From the NCBI RefSeq assembly GCF_002223055.1, contig NZ_NKFL01000006.1:2666001-2730000 (forward strand): a stretch of 64,000 nucleotides of DNA, read 5' to 3'. Shown piece by piece: positions 27,759-37,811 of this stretch. The notes beneath the pieces were generated by a model. It did not search any database. It was given only the letters and a program-made list of their open reading frames with translations, and was not told the DNA's origin. This DNA comes from Burkholderia sp. HI2500. Lineage in GTDB: Bacteria > Pseudomonadota > Gammaproteobacteria > Burkholderiales > Burkholderiaceae. The position numbers and the translations under genes were made by a program. Position 1 is the first letter of the stretch. The number at the start of each line of letters is the position of its first letter.

Positions 27759-28796
27759 ATGCATGCCATGAATGCCTCGCAAGCGCCTACCGGCGCGGTG
27801 AATCCGGCCTTTTCCGCCCACCCCGGTTATCGGCGCATGTTCGCCGCGAACCAGCTGACCCTCGGCATCTTCCTGCCGCTGCGCGCCTACGACGGCGACA
27901 TGCGCGTCCTGACCGGGCAGGCCGACCTCGTTACGGAAATCGACCGCCGCGGCTTTGCCGCCGTATGGGTACGCGACGTGCCGCTGTTCGACCCGTCGTT
28001 CGGCGATGCGGGGCAGGTCTTCGACCCGTTCACCTACCTGTCCTTCCTCGCCGCCCGAACCACGCGCATTGCGCTCGCCACCGGCAGCGCAATCTTTTCA
28101 CTGCGCCATCCGATCGACCTGGCCAAGGGCGCGGCCACCATCGACCGGTTGTCGGGCGGCCGTCTCGTCATGGGCATCGCGTCCGGCGACCGGCCCATCG
28201 AGTTTCCCGCCTATGGGCTCTCGCATGCATCGCGCGGCGAACGGTTCGCGCACGCAGTCGCCTATTTCCGCAAACTGATGCGATCAGGAAACCTGACGAT
28301 CGAATCACCGCTCGGCAGCTTCGACGGTGCGGAACTGCTCCCGAAGGCAACCACCGGCGCGGTACCGCTGATCGTCACCGGCGCATCGGGCCAGTCGCTC
28401 ACGTGGATCGCCGAGCACGCGGACGGCTGGCTGACCTATCCCGGCGATTCGCACACCGGCGCCGGCCCGCTGCGACTCGCAGAAAAAATCCGCGCGTGGC
28501 GCGCACTGATTCCCGACGGTGGATTCCGGCCGCACATGACCAACGAATGGATCGACCTCGTGGACGATCCCGATCACCCGCGCACGCCGCTGCGCGGCGG
28601 GTTCATCCTGCGGACCGGCCGCAACGGGCTCATCGCGCTGCTGAACGAATGGCGCGAGGCGGGCGTGAATCATGTCGCGCTCGGTATCCAGTTCTCGCAA
28701 CGGCCCGCGGCGGAGATCATCCAGGAACTGGCCGAGGAAGTACTGCCGCACTTTCCGTCCCATGACGGGCCGGCAGCGATCACGACGGCGTGGTAG
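27759..28796 (+). CDS. LLM-class (luciferase-like) flavin monooxygenase
   Basis: A 345-residue TIM-barrel oxidoreductase of the bacterial luciferase-like family. Supporting segments are FAAVWVRDVPLFDPSFGDAG, TRIALATGSAIFSLRHP and LSGGRLVMGIASGDRPIEF. Such enzymes use reduced flavin and O2. It is divergent from a GcvA-like LysR gene with two palindromic sites in between, so it is probably induced by an unknown compound. The start may be ATG 27759 or ATG 27768 (MNASQ). Confidence 0.88.
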   Translation: MHAMNASQAPTGAVNPAFSAHPGYRRMFAANQLTLGIFLPLRAYDGDMRVLTGQADLVTEIDRRGFAAVWVRDVPLFDPSFGDAGQVFDPFTYLSFLAARTTRIALATGSAIFSLRHPIDLAKGAATIDRLSGGRLVMGIASGDRPIEFPAYGLSHASRGERFAHAVAYFRKLMRSGNLTIESPLGSFDGAELLPKATTGAVPLIVTGASGQSLTWIAEHADGWLTYPGDSHTGAGPLRLAEKIRAWRALIPDGGFRPHMTNEWIDLVDDPDHPRTPLRGGFILRTGRNGLIALLNEWREAGVNHVALGIQFSQRPAAEIIQELAEEVLPHFPSHDGPAAITTAW

Positions 28797-28913
28797 CCGG
28801 GCGCGCGCCGGCCAGCACGGCGATCGGCTCCGGCCTGCGCCGGCAATCGGTCAATGCGGGCTGGCCGGCTGCGATCGCGCCCGCATGCCACCCGCGTCGG
28901 CCGCCCACCGACC

Positions 28914-29414
28914 TCAATCCACTCGCCGCCACACCGAGATCGGTATGTCGCCGTTCGCACGCGGCGGCACGCGGTAGCTCAGCTCGCTGTCCTTCAATTG
29001 ATAGCTTCGCGTCTGCGTTTGCCCGATCCAGTTCGGGTACGACGAATTGACGATGTGAAACGCAAGCTTGTCTTTCGCGGGATCGACGGTCAGCGTGCCG
29101 TAGTGGGTGCTCGAGCCGAGCACGGCGTCACGGAATTCGTCCGGCGTGCCGGTCGCCTTGTCGTTCGACGCGAAGCGCGGGCGCTCCGACTTGAAGATCT
29201 GCAGCGAGTAATTCCCGTGCACGTCGATCAGCAGCAGCCCCTTCGGATCGGCGCCATAGTCGCGGCCAACCGTGCCGTCGGGATGCTGTACGTCCGCCGC
29301 GACCAGCGTCCATGTCCCCGCGAGCAACGGCGCGGCCGATGCGTCGCCGGGAATCATCGAAACGGCCAGCAGCATGCCGGGAAAGCCTTGGCGGAATATC
29401 GAGCGGATGTTCAT
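28914..29414 (-). CDS. Exported lipocalin-like protein
   Basis: A 166-residue protein with a signal peptide (FPGMLLAVSMIPGDASAAP, cleavage near ASA-A). A lipocalin_5-like domain follows, recognisable from LAGTWTLVAADVQHPDG and GLLLIDVHGNYSLQIFKSERP. The family is a small beta-barrel, often periplasmic, of unknown ligand. It is divergent from the LysR gene at 29577, which may regulate it. Confidence 0.82.
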   Translation of the reverse strand: MNIRSIFRQGFPGMLLAVSMIPGDASAAPLLAGTWTLVAADVQHPDGTVGRDYGADPKGLLLIDVHGNYSLQIFKSERPRFASNDKATGTPDEFRDAVLGSSTHYGTLTVDPAKDKLAFHIVNSSYPNWIGQTQTRSYQLKDSELSYRVPPRANGDIPISVWRRVD

Positions 29415-29576
29415 TCACTGTCCTCGTGAGAAAGAAGGGAAGCAACCTCACGGGCATCCGCAGCCGCGTACGGCGCGCATCCCCGTGAACCGGAACGACC
29501 GGTTCACTTGATGGTAGCGACGGGAATATGCAATAAATACGATAATTCGAAATCGATTTATAAGAAAAACCGAATC

Positions 29577-30482
29577 ATGACGCTCCCGAATCTCGACATG
29601 GATGCGCTGCGCACGCTGATCGCCGCGGATCGGCTCGGCAGCCTCAACCGCGCCGCCGACCGGATCGGCCGCTCGCAGTCGGCGGTTAGCCAGCAGATGC
29701 GCAAGCTCGAAACGCAGATCGGCCAGCCGCTGTTTCGCCGCCAGGGGCGCGGCCTCGTGCCGACCGAGGCCGGCGAACTGATGCTGTCCTATGCGCGCCG
29801 GATTCTCGAACTGAACGACGAGGCGGTCGGCGCGATCCGCGGCGCGGCGATCGAAGGGGCCGTGCGTTTCGGGCTACCGGGCGACTTCGCCGAATCGTGG
29901 CTGCCCGTCGCGCTCGGCCAGTTCAAGCGCACGCACCCGGGCGTGCGCGTCGACATCGTCGTCGACGGCAACGGCGTGCTGCTCGACCGGCTCGACGGCG
30001 GCGAACTCGACGTCGTGCTCGCGATGGGCCGCGGGCATCGTGCCGACGCCGAACATCTGGTCACGCTGCCGATGGCGTGGATCGGGCCGCAAGGCATCGA
30101 CGTGCGTCCGCGCGCGGGCACGCCGCTGGATCTCGCGCTGTACAAGCCACCATGCCTGTTCCGCAAGGCCGGCACCGATGCGCTCGACAAGGCCGGGATC
30201 CCGTGGCGACTCGCTTACACGACCGGCAGCCTGCAAAGCCTGTGGGCCGGCGTCGCGGGCGGATTGGGCATTACGGCGAGAACGATGGTGGGTGTGCCGC
30301 CAGCACTGCGGCAGCTTGGCGAGCGCGACGGGTTGCCGCCGCTGCCGTCAGTGGACGTGTGCCTCCATGCGGGTGGAGGCGATGCGCCTTCCGCGCTCGC
30401 GAGCCTGAAACGCGTCGTGGTCGACACGCTGATCGCCAATCTCGCGGATGCGCAGAAGGTGTCCGGCCGGCGTGCCGCATGA
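29577..30482 (+). CDS. LysR-family transcriptional regulator
   Basis: A 301-residue LysR regulator with HTH GSLNRAADRIGRSQSAVSQQMRKLE (core RAADRIGRSQSAVSQQ, about 21-36) and a standard effector domain. An AT-rich divergent region (29500-29576) separates it from the lipocalin-like gene. Its start ATG 29577 has only a weak ribosome-binding site. The target is likely the divergent gene and itself. Confidence 0.9.
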   Translation: MTLPNLDMDALRTLIAADRLGSLNRAADRIGRSQSAVSQQMRKLETQIGQPLFRRQGRGLVPTEAGELMLSYARRILELNDEAVGAIRGAAIEGAVRFGLPGDFAESWLPVALGQFKRTHPGVRVDIVVDGNGVLLDRLDGGELDVVLAMGRGHRADAEHLVTLPMAWIGPQGIDVRPRAGTPLDLALYKPPCLFRKAGTDALDKAGIPWRLAYTTGSLQSLWAGVAGGLGITARTMVGVPPALRQLGERDGLPPLPSVDVCLHAGGGDAPSALASLKRVVVDTLIANLADAQKVSGRRAA

Positions 30483-30612
30483 TCGGCCACGGAGGCGTGC
30501 GGGATTCGGCACGGCGCCCTTTGACCTGCGGCCCGTCATCGGGAATGATGCGCTGCGGGGGGGCGACCTTCCCGTCGACGATCCCGCCTTCCCGAACGAA
30601 CGAGTCCGCCCG

Positions 30613-31050
30613 ATGACACACGCAATCCGCCTGCGCCCGGCGTCTGCCGCCGACCTGCCGTTCCTGCTGACGCTTCGCAAGCTCACGATGACGGAGCACC
30701 TGCAACGCGCTGGCATGCCGTCCGACGACGACGCGCACGACCGGCGCATCCGCGCGCATTTCGACGATGCGATGATCGTCTGCGAAGGCGATGAAGCCAT
30801 CGGCTTGCTGAAGGTGACATGCGCCACCGACGAGTGGCACGTGCACCAGATCCAGATCCTCCCGGCGCACCAGGGTCGGGGCATCGGCGAAGCCGTGCTG
30901 AGCGCACTCCTGAACGACGCCGCACGCGCGCACGTGCCGGTGTCACTCAGCGTGCTGCACGGCAACCCGGCGCGGCGGCTCTACGAACGGCTCGGCTTCC
31001 ACAGCGAGTCGGAATCCGACACGAGCGCGAGCATGATCTGGCGCGCGTGA
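30613..31050 (+). CDS. GNAT-family N-acetyltransferase
   Basis: A 145-residue GNAT protein. The acetyl-CoA-binding stretch is QIQILPAHQGRGIGEAVLSAL (core QGRGIGEAVL, about 87-96), and the C-terminal YERLGFHSESESD is typical. The acceptor substrate is unknown. It lies 130 bases after a LysR gene. A decayed copy of its first third, including DNA upstream of the start, is fused into the gene ending at 26616. Confidence 0.88.
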   Translation: MTHAIRLRPASAADLPFLLTLRKLTMTEHLQRAGMPSDDDAHDRRIRAHFDDAMIVCEGDEAIGLLKVTCATDEWHVHQIQILPAHQGRGIGEAVLSALLNDAARAHVPVSLSVLHGNPARRLYERLGFHSESESDTSASMIWRA

Positions 31051-31083
31051 CGTCCGGCGTTTCGACGCCGCCGCGTGACTGCA

Positions 31084-31923
31084 TCACTGCGTGATCTTCG
31101 CGTCCTTCAGCAGGTTGCCGATCATCTGCGCACTCGCCTTCTCCACGGCAGCCGCCTGCAGTTGCTGCTGAAGCCCCGGCTTCGCGGTCGCGAAGCCCGG
31201 CACCTGCGTCGGCCGCTTCGCATCCAGCTTCACGATCGCCCGCACGCCGTCGACCGGAATCGAATCGTTCGTCACGGCGCCGACCTTCAGTTTCTCGAGC
31301 GCCTGCGCGACCGGCAACGGCAAGCCGGACGTCTTGCCTTCCGTCGCCGGCGTGTGGAAGCTCACCCACGGCAGCTCGCCGCCGGTGTCGCGGCTCGGCG
31401 CCATGCTGTACTGACGCGCCAGCCCTTCGAACGACTTGCCCGCCTTCAGCTCGCTGAGCACCGTCGCGGCCGTCACCGGGTCCTGGACGATGATCAGGCG
31501 CGGCTTGTACTCGTTCTTGCCGAGCGCGGCCACGAGTTCGTCGTAGCGCGCCTTGACCTGTTCTTCGGTCACCGGCTCGGGCTTCACGTTGTCGCGCAGA
31601 TACAGCTGCACTTCGGCATTCGTTTTCGCCTGCTGCACCGCCGCCTTGACCTCGGGCTTGTCGGCATAGTTCGCCTTCTCGGCGGCCTGCTGAACCAGCA
31701 CGCGCGTGATCAGCTGATTCTTGATCGCCTGGCGGATCTGCGGCGAGTCCGGTTGCCCGGACGCGCGCAGCAACGTATCGACGTCGGCCTGCGTGATCGG
31801 CGTACCGTTGACCGTCGCGACGGTCGCGACGGCCGGCGCCGTCTCTGCGTGGGCAGTCCCGCTCAGCGCGCCGGCCAGCACGGCGATCAGCAACAGGCGG
31901 TTCGGGGTGGTTTTCGTCTTCAT
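31084..31923 (-). CDS. Periplasmic parvulin-type peptidyl-prolyl isomerase
   Basis: A 279-residue exported protein. It has a signal peptide (LLLIAVLAGALSGTAHA), a SurA/PrsA-like N-terminal helical region (TPITQADVDTLLRASGQ) and a PpiC-type rotamase domain (YKPRLIIVQDPVTAATVL; ARQYSMAPSRDTGGELPWV, about 145-235). It probably assists folding of exported or outer-membrane proteins. ATG 31923 is chosen over the in-frame ATG 31944 because it directly precedes the basic signal-peptide start (KTKTTPNR). Confidence 0.9.
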   Translation of the reverse strand: MKTKTTPNRLLLIAVLAGALSGTAHAETAPAVATVATVNGTPITQADVDTLLRASGQPDSPQIRQAIKNQLITRVLVQQAAEKANYADKPEVKAAVQQAKTNAEVQLYLRDNVKPEPVTEEQVKARYDELVAALGKNEYKPRLIIVQDPVTAATVLSELKAGKSFEGLARQYSMAPSRDTGGELPWVSFHTPATEGKTSGLPLPVAQALEKLKVGAVTNDSIPVDGVRAIVKLDAKRPTQVPGFATAKPGLQQQLQAAAVEKASAQMIGNLLKDAKITQ

Positions 31924-32276
31924 CTTTTCGTCACTTCGGCTCAAAAAACGCGGCAGGGGTTGCCGCGCACATGCACCGGGGCAGCAATGCGCCGGCGCAA
32001 CCCGTCAGTCGATTCGGTTCATCGTCGTGGCACGCGCAGTGCCTGCCGATACCGCTGCCATTGTGCCCGGAAGCGATTTTCCGCGTCGTGTGGTTAGGGA
32101 CAGCCGCCCGGCGGGCGGTGAGGCGCGCGTTGCGCACGCCGGCCATTACGAACGCGTGATGTGGAAATTCTGTGGAAGCGGCATGGAAATCCCGCGAAAC
32201 CGCGATGAATCACATCATGGCGTCGCGAGCCCGGCCGCCGACCGAGGTCGAGGTGGCCGCGCATGCCTCATCAAAG
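31924..32276. other. Intergenic, no gene seen
   Basis: About 350 bases upstream of the PpiC-type gene. Only short shadow frames are present; the region presumably holds its promoter. No repeat or clear hairpin terminator was found. Confidence 0.5.
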
Positions 32277-34211
32277 TCAGGGCGTCCAGCGATACACGGT
32301 GATGCTGTTCCCTTTCACGTTGTTCTTCATCACCACGTACTCGCCGTTCGATCGGCGGTATGCGCGGATGCTGTACATCGCATCGATCGCGCTGCTGGTA
32401 TCGACGGTCGCGGGGCTTGCGTTGACCAGTGTGGTATCGAGCTTGCCGGTGGTGAGATTGAACGCGTCGACGTTCGGCCACAGCGGCCCGCTGCTGCTGA
32501 ACCAGTAGCCGACGAACAGATGGTTGCCCACCGCGTCGATCGATTTCGCGCCGCTGTGCGGCAGCGTGATCACCGGGTCGGGCTTCGTCGTGTTGCCCGC
32601 GCTCCAGCCGTGATACACCTCGATGCGCGTACCGATCGACGTCCAGTCGTTGCTCCCGATGGCGCCCTGCGCGAGCACCATCGTGTCGCTGTCCGCGAGA
32701 TAGACGATGCGCGTGAGCGGCTGGATGCTGTCGGGCACGCGGGTCGCGACGCCCGGCCCCCACGACGGCTTGCCGCTCGCGTCGAAACCGGTCAGCGGGT
32801 AGTGGGTAATCGCGCCGGTCTTGTCGAGGCCGGCCCACACACCGCCCTTGCTGTCGATGCTGAAGCCGCTCGTCACGCGCCGCGTGGTGTTGAACGCGGG
32901 GCCCGGAATCGAGCCGTCCGGGATCGCGATATAGCCGTTCGCCGCGTTGAAGTGGAAGAAGTAGAAGACCGGCGGGTTCTGGCCCGCAGCGACGAGAATC
33001 CGGTTCGCGCCCACCGACGTGAGCAGCCCGAAATGCTCGTCGCGCTGCGTGTCGCTCAGGTTGATGCGCGGATCGGCCGGATACGTGAACGGATCGACCG
33101 TGTTCGCGACGAACGTGCCGCCCGCGCCGCCGCTATACACATGCGTGCCGCCGTAGAACAGCGCGCCGTCCGTGACCGGGTCCGGCGCGGCGATCCCTTC
33201 GAAGTTCAGCGACTGCAGCGTCCACCGCAGGCTGCCGGTGCTGCTGTACGCGTGAATGTCGGTCGCGCCGTTGCGGCCGAGATCCCAGCTGCCGCCCCAT
33301 GGATTGTTGAGCACGTAGAGATTGCCGCCGGTGTCCTTGCCGAGCCCGACGATGCGCGTGAAGCGCTGCGCACCGACCTGCCCCTTGATGCCCGTCGTCG
33401 TGTCGAGATAGCCGCCGCGCACGCCGAACGTGCCGGCCAGCGCGGGCCGGCCCGACACCGTATAGCGCTTGATGTTCTGGTCGGGGCCTTCGTCGCCCAC
33501 CAGCAACTGGCCGGCCGCCGCATCGAAAACCAGCGCCGACGGCTGCGACCCGGCCGGCATCCGGATCGTGTTCAGCAGCGCACCGGCCGGGCTGAAGCCG
33601 GCGATCGCGCCCGCGCTCTTCTGCGCGACCCACACGTTGCCCGCGCCATCCACCGCGAGCGCACCCGGCGCCGATACGCTGATGTCCCGCTGCCACACGC
33701 CGTCGGTGGTGAATACGCGCACGCGATTGCCGTAGAAGTCGCTCGCGTAGAGCAGCGAGCCGGCCGTCGCGAGCCCGGTGACGACGTCGATGCGCGGCTG
33801 GTTGGTCGCCGCGCTGACCTGGATGACAAGGTCGCGATACTTCGTCGCGCGGTTGTAGCGCCCCACCGCGCCGCTGCCGTATGTCTTGCCGGGCTGCAGC
33901 GCGACGAACAGCGACGTCGCGTTACCGGTGATCGCGCTGCCCTGGAACTCCGAGTGCGTGCCGATCGAGCCGATGCTCTTGCCGTTCTGGTAGATCGCGA
34001 CGCCGCCCTCGTCCTCGTCCCACATCGACGCCGTATAGATCACGCCTTCGGGCGCGACCCACATCGCGCGCGCGACGTTGCCGACGTGGGCCGCGAGCGT
34101 GCCGTACGTATTCGCCAGCCAGTCGGTGGTGTTGCCTGCGTAAACGGCGGGAGTAATCGCGGCGATCGCTGCGGCGAGAAGCGCAGCCTGAAACCGTTGT
34201 CTGGCGACCAT
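32277..34211 (-). CDS. Secreted beta-propeller protein of unknown function
   Basis: A 644-residue protein with a signal peptide (FQAALLAAAIAAITPAVYA). Many NHL/WD-like strands follow, such as GALAVDGAGNVWVAQKSAG, LGKDTGGNLYVLNNPWGG and GFSIDSKGGVWAGLDKTG. This suggests one or two propellers acting in the periplasm or outside the cell. No catalytic motif is recognised. ATG 34211 follows GGAGAG; the in-frame ATG 34241 lacks one. The gene stands alone. Confidence 0.82.
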   Translation of the reverse strand: MVARQRFQAALLAAAIAAITPAVYAGNTTDWLANTYGTLAAHVGNVARAMWVAPEGVIYTASMWDEDEGGVAIYQNGKSIGSIGTHSEFQGSAITGNATSLFVALQPGKTYGSGAVGRYNRATKYRDLVIQVSAATNQPRIDVVTGLATAGSLLYASDFYGNRVRVFTTDGVWQRDISVSAPGALAVDGAGNVWVAQKSAGAIAGFSPAGALLNTIRMPAGSQPSALVFDAAAGQLLVGDEGPDQNIKRYTVSGRPALAGTFGVRGGYLDTTTGIKGQVGAQRFTRIVGLGKDTGGNLYVLNNPWGGSWDLGRNGATDIHAYSSTGSLRWTLQSLNFEGIAAPDPVTDGALFYGGTHVYSGGAGGTFVANTVDPFTYPADPRINLSDTQRDEHFGLLTSVGANRILVAAGQNPPVFYFFHFNAANGYIAIPDGSIPGPAFNTTRRVTSGFSIDSKGGVWAGLDKTGAITHYPLTGFDASGKPSWGPGVATRVPDSIQPLTRIVYLADSDTMVLAQGAIGSNDWTSIGTRIEVYHGWSAGNTTKPDPVITLPHSGAKSIDAVGNHLFVGYWFSSSGPLWPNVDAFNLTTGKLDTTLVNASPATVDTSSAIDAMYSIRAYRRSNGEYVVMKNNVKGNSITVYRWTP

Positions 34212-34648
34212 GACGGATGCTCTCCTGAATGGTGCGAACATTCACATGAAGGGCCGGCCGGATGGCTTGAAAACCGTAATGCGTAAATTCTTCCCCTGAA
34301 TCATCCGGCGCAGTCGGTATTACGTGCAGCATGCGTTCGATAATGCGCAGCGCGAGAATAGCGTTATATAAATCGAAAAAAATTGCGAATCGCTCGCGTC
34401 ATTGCGCTTTTCACGAGTTCGGCTCCAATGGCATTGCCCGTGACACCCAAGCATGCTTATGGCGAGCGCGACTGCGCGACAGTGAATGGTCACTTACACG
34501 TCGAATCCGGGATCGGGAAAATCAGGCTTTCGCGTACCTTGGGGGAATATCGCCGTGTGTTCAACGACGACGGATTGAAATGGCGAGCGCCAGGTATCAA
34601 TCAGGGAATCGAGGAAAACGACCGCGTTCAAGACGGAATCGTCGTCCC
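34212..34648. other. Intergenic upstream of the secreted propeller gene
   Basis: A moderately AT-rich stretch around 34355-34390 is consistent with a promoter. Open frames here have no recognisable protein features. Nothing else was seen. Confidence 0.45.
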
Positions 34649-34695
34649 AAAAACAAATCGCCGGCCTGAATCCGTTTCGAATCCAGGCCGGCGAT
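34649..34695 (-). terminator. Rho-independent terminator of the dicarboxylate symporter gene
   Basis: Perfect 12-bp arms ATCGCCGGCCTG (34657-34668) and CAGGCCGGCGAT (34684-34695) enclose a 15-base loop. On the minus strand the stem is followed by TTTGTTTTT. It lies about 60 bases beyond the stop of the gene at 34756. Confidence 0.9.
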
Positions 34696-34755
34696 TATCC
34701 ACTACCGGGAAGCAGCCAGCGCACCCCTATCGCTGCGCTGCCGCACTGCTGCACA

Positions 34756-36060
34756 TCATGCCGATGCCGAGGTCTCCGGCGCCTTCACCTGCATCGCGCG
34801 TCCATTGCCCGGATCGTTGTCGTCACGCGGGTCGTCGAGCTGCCCTTCCCACTTCGCGACCACGGCCGCCGCGATCGAGTTGCCGACCGCGTTGGTGGCC
34901 GAGCGCCCCATGTCGAGGAACATGTCGACGCCCATGATCAGCAGCAACCCGGCTTCGGGCAGGTTGAACTGGTTGAGCGTCGCCGCGATCACGACCAGCG
35001 ACGCGCGCGGCACGCCCGCCATCCCCTTCGACGTGACCATCAGCATCAGCAGCATCGTGATCTGCGTGCCCAGCGGCAGATGAATGCCGTACACCTGCGC
35101 GATGAACAGCACCGCGAACGTGCAGTACATCATCGAGCCGTCGAGGTTGAACGAATAGCCGATCGGCAGCACGAAGCTCGAGATCTTGCGGTTCACGCCG
35201 AAACGGTCGAGCGCGTCCAGCAGCTTCGGATACGCGGCCTCGGAGCTCGCCGTCGCGAACGACAGCAGGAACGGCTCGCGGATCAGCCGGATCAGCGTGA
35301 ACGCACGCTTGCCGAGGAACGTCACGCCGGCGAGCGTCAGCACGCCCCACAGCAGCGCCAGTGCCAGATAGAAGCTCGCCATGAACTTCGCGAACGTGAG
35401 CAGGATGCCGAGCCCCTGGGTGGTGATCGTCGACGCCAGCGCCGCGAACACCGCGACCGGCGCGAACCACATCACCGCGCCCGTCACCTTCAGCATCACC
35501 TGCGCGAGATCGTCGATCACGCCGGTCAGGCGCTTGCCCGACTCGCCGAGCGCCGACAGCGCGGTGCCGAAGAAGATCGAGAACACGACGATCTGCAGGA
35601 TTTCGTTGTTCGCCATCGCTTCCGCGATCGACTTCGGCACCAGATGGACCACGAAGTCCTTCAGCGTGAAGGCGCCCGTCTTCAGCCCGAGGGACGCATC
35701 GGACGCCGGCAGCGGCAGGCTCAGATGGCTGCCCGGTTGCAGGATCGTGGCGGTCAGCAGGCCGAGCAGCAACGACGTGAACGACGCGATGAAAAACCAG
35801 CCGAACGCCTTGACGCCGACGCGGCCCACGGCACTGCCGTCGCCCATCTGCGCAATGCCGACGGTCAGCGTCGCGAATACCAGCGGCGCGATGATCATCT
35901 TGATCAGGCGCAGGAATATGTCGGACAGCAACGACACGTAGCCGGCGACCTCCTTCGCCATGTTCGGGTCGGGAAACGCGCTATGACAGGCGTAACCCAC
36001 TGCGATTCCAAGAATCATCGCGACAACGATGTACTTGGTGATGTTGTGCTTCTTCTTCAT
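34756..36060 (-). CDS. dctA: C4-dicarboxylate/Na+ (H+) symporter, DctA type
   Basis: A 434-residue DAACS-family transporter. It has a basic start (KKKHNITKYI), multiple membrane segments, the Ser-rich loop SFATASSEAAYPKLLDALD (hairpin 1) and the motif YSFNLDGSMMY. GVDMFLDMGRSATNAVGNSIAA is the substrate-binding helix (core DMGRSATNAVGN). It imports succinate, malate or related acids. The DctA name follows family resemblance; glutamate/aspartate symporters share the fold. A strong terminator follows it. Confidence 0.88.
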   Translation of the reverse strand: MKKKHNITKYIVVAMILGIAVGYACHSAFPDPNMAKEVAGYVSLLSDIFLRLIKMIIAPLVFATLTVGIAQMGDGSAVGRVGVKAFGWFFIASFTSLLLGLLTATILQPGSHLSLPLPASDASLGLKTGAFTLKDFVVHLVPKSIAEAMANNEILQIVVFSIFFGTALSALGESGKRLTGVIDDLAQVMLKVTGAVMWFAPVAVFAALASTITTQGLGILLTFAKFMASFYLALALLWGVLTLAGVTFLGKRAFTLIRLIREPFLLSFATASSEAAYPKLLDALDRFGVNRKISSFVLPIGYSFNLDGSMMYCTFAVLFIAQVYGIHLPLGTQITMLLMLMVTSKGMAGVPRASLVVIAATLNQFNLPEAGLLLIMGVDMFLDMGRSATNAVGNSIAAAVVAKWEGQLDDPRDDNDPGNGRAMQVKAPETSASA

Positions 36061-36665
36061 TAGTAATCCAAATCACAAAGCGTATGTTGCTAACGGCTGG
36101 CACATCTTCCGCGCCCGGCTACGAATCGAAACCCACGTCTCTCTGGGTGCGACGAGTCCGCCATTGGCAGTCGCCATGGCGGACAAGGGGGGGCATTCTA
36201 ACGCAAATGGCCGCCCGGCTTTCGAATCTGAAAGTCGAGGGGGTTGATCTGCGTCCGGATGCCGTCGAAAAGTCGGGTTTTGTCGCGATCCAGCCCGCTT
36301 CCTGCCCCCGCCGACGAGGGTAATCGGGCCGCATCACCGGTCGCGCCGGGCTCGCCACGCTCCATGCACCGGCGACAGGAACCCTATCGCCGGACTCTCC
36401 GCCTCCGCGGCGGCATCGCACCGCGTGACGACACGGTGAACGATCGCGACACATGTTCACAAAGATGCGCAGACCTCGACACTACGGTACGTAATGCTTC
36501 TGTAATATTTGGAAACGATTCGCGGTGACGCCCCGCCCGGGCGTCGATGCGCGATCCCGCATCGACAACGCGGGACCAGGTTCGAGTCATTGCTTTCAAC
36601 AGGCGGACACGCTCATTTTCTCAGCAGTCCTGCCCAATGAATGATCGGGGAAAGGCGGCATCGTG
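36061..36665. other. Long intergenic region, no gene seen
   Basis: About 600 bases between divergent genes. Short frames overlap on both strands without domain content. The stretch around 36480-36520 is AT-richer and may hold the promoter of the glycosyltransferase operon. A run of seven G lies at about 36187-36193. Confidence 0.5.
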
Positions 36666-37811
36666 ATGAACATACTGTATACCAACTTCCACGGCGACTA
36701 CGGCGGCGGCCAGGACACCTACGTCCGTGATCTCGCCGCCGCGATGAGCCGGCGTCATCGCGTGACCGTCGCGTCACCGGAAGGCAGCCGCCTGTCGCGA
36801 CTGTTGAAGGACAGTCCCGACGTGGCCATCTTCGACATGGAATTCAAACCGCGCTGGAACCGGCTGTGCCAGGAAATCCTCCGGCTGCGCCAGCGGATCG
36901 TCGCCGAGCGCTTCGACGTCATCCATGTGAACGGCTCCGCCGATCACCGGCAGGTAATGCTCGCGCTGCTCGGCTGCCGGTATCGGCCCGCCGTCGTGCT
37001 CACCAAGCACAACACCTACCGCGCCGACAGCTTCGGCAACGTGCTGCGCGCACGCCTCGCCACCGACCACACCATCGCGGTCAGCGACTACGTCGCGGGC
37101 ATGCTCGCGCTCCGGTCGCCGTACGGGAACGTCACGGTCGTCAAGCACGGCGTGCGCCGGCAGGCCGCCGAACGACTGGCCAGCGACGAAATCCGTCGCC
37201 GCAAGATCGCGCTGTTCGGGCCGTCCGCCGCGGACGCGATCGTGCTGGGCAGCAGCGCCGGCACCGCGCCGGAGAAAGGCTGGATGGACCTGATCGCGGC
37301 GCTGGGCCGCCTGCCCGAACACGAGCGCGAGCGGTTTCGCGTGCTGCTGGTCGGCGCGGAGCCGACCGCCGAGCAACGCGAACAGATCGCGCTGCACCGC
37401 ATGGCCGCGCGCACGGCTTTCACCGGCCGGCTCGACGACGTGCGGACTCCGTTCTCGATCATCGACGTGTCGTTCGTGCTGTCGTACCACGAGAGCCTGT
37501 CGTATGCGTGCCGCGAAGCGATGTCGCTCGGCTGCCCCGCGATCGTGACCCGCGTGGGCGGGCTGCCCGAAAACGTCGAGCCGGGCGTGGACGGCTGGGT
37601 CGTCCCGCCGCGCGAGCCCGAAGCGATCGAGGCCATCCTGCGCGCGATCGTGCGCGAGCCCGATTGCGTGCGCGCGATGGGGCGCAGCGCGCGGCTGAAG
37701 GGCAAGCGTGAATTCTCGTTCGAACGATTCATCGACGCGACGCTGTCCGTCTATCAGAAATCGATTCGCCACAACCCGTATCGTCGGGTGACATCCATGA
37801 GGTCCGTTTAA
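36666..37811 (+). CDS. Group 1/GT4 glycosyltransferase
   Basis: A 381-residue GT-B glycosyltransferase. The N-terminal domain opens with NILYTNFHGDYGGGQDTYV. The C-terminal donor-binding domain contains GTAPEKGWMDLIAALGRLP, SYHESLSYACREAMSLGCP and RVGGLPENVEPGVDGWVVPP, the usual E-x7-E region. It probably adds a sugar to a surface glycan or lipid on the cytoplasmic side. ATG 36666 is chosen over GTG 36663. The next gene starts at its last stop base, so the three genes to 39135 form an operon. Confidence 0.88.
   Translation: MNILYTNFHGDYGGGQDTYVRDLAAAMSRRHRVTVASPEGSRLSRLLKDSPDVAIFDMEFKPRWNRLCQEILRLRQRIVAERFDVIHVNGSADHRQVMLALLGCRYRPAVVLTKHNTYRADSFGNVLRARLATDHTIAVSDYVAGMLALRSPYGNVTVVKHGVRRQAAERLASDEIRRRKIALFGPSAADAIVLGSSAGTAPEKGWMDLIAALGRLPEHERERFRVLLVGAEPTAEQREQIALHRMAARTAFTGRLDDVRTPFSIIDVSFVLSYHESLSYACREAMSLGCPAIVTRVGGLPENVEPGVDGWVVPPREPEAIEAILRAIVREPDCVRAMGRSARLKGKREFSFERFIDATLSVYQKSIRHNPYRRVTSMRSV

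Noticed and set aside
32172..34286. Plus-strand open frame of 704 codons
   Set aside because: It is antisense to the secreted propeller protein, which has a signal peptide and repeated strands; the plus-strand product is Arg/Ala/Asp low-complexity.
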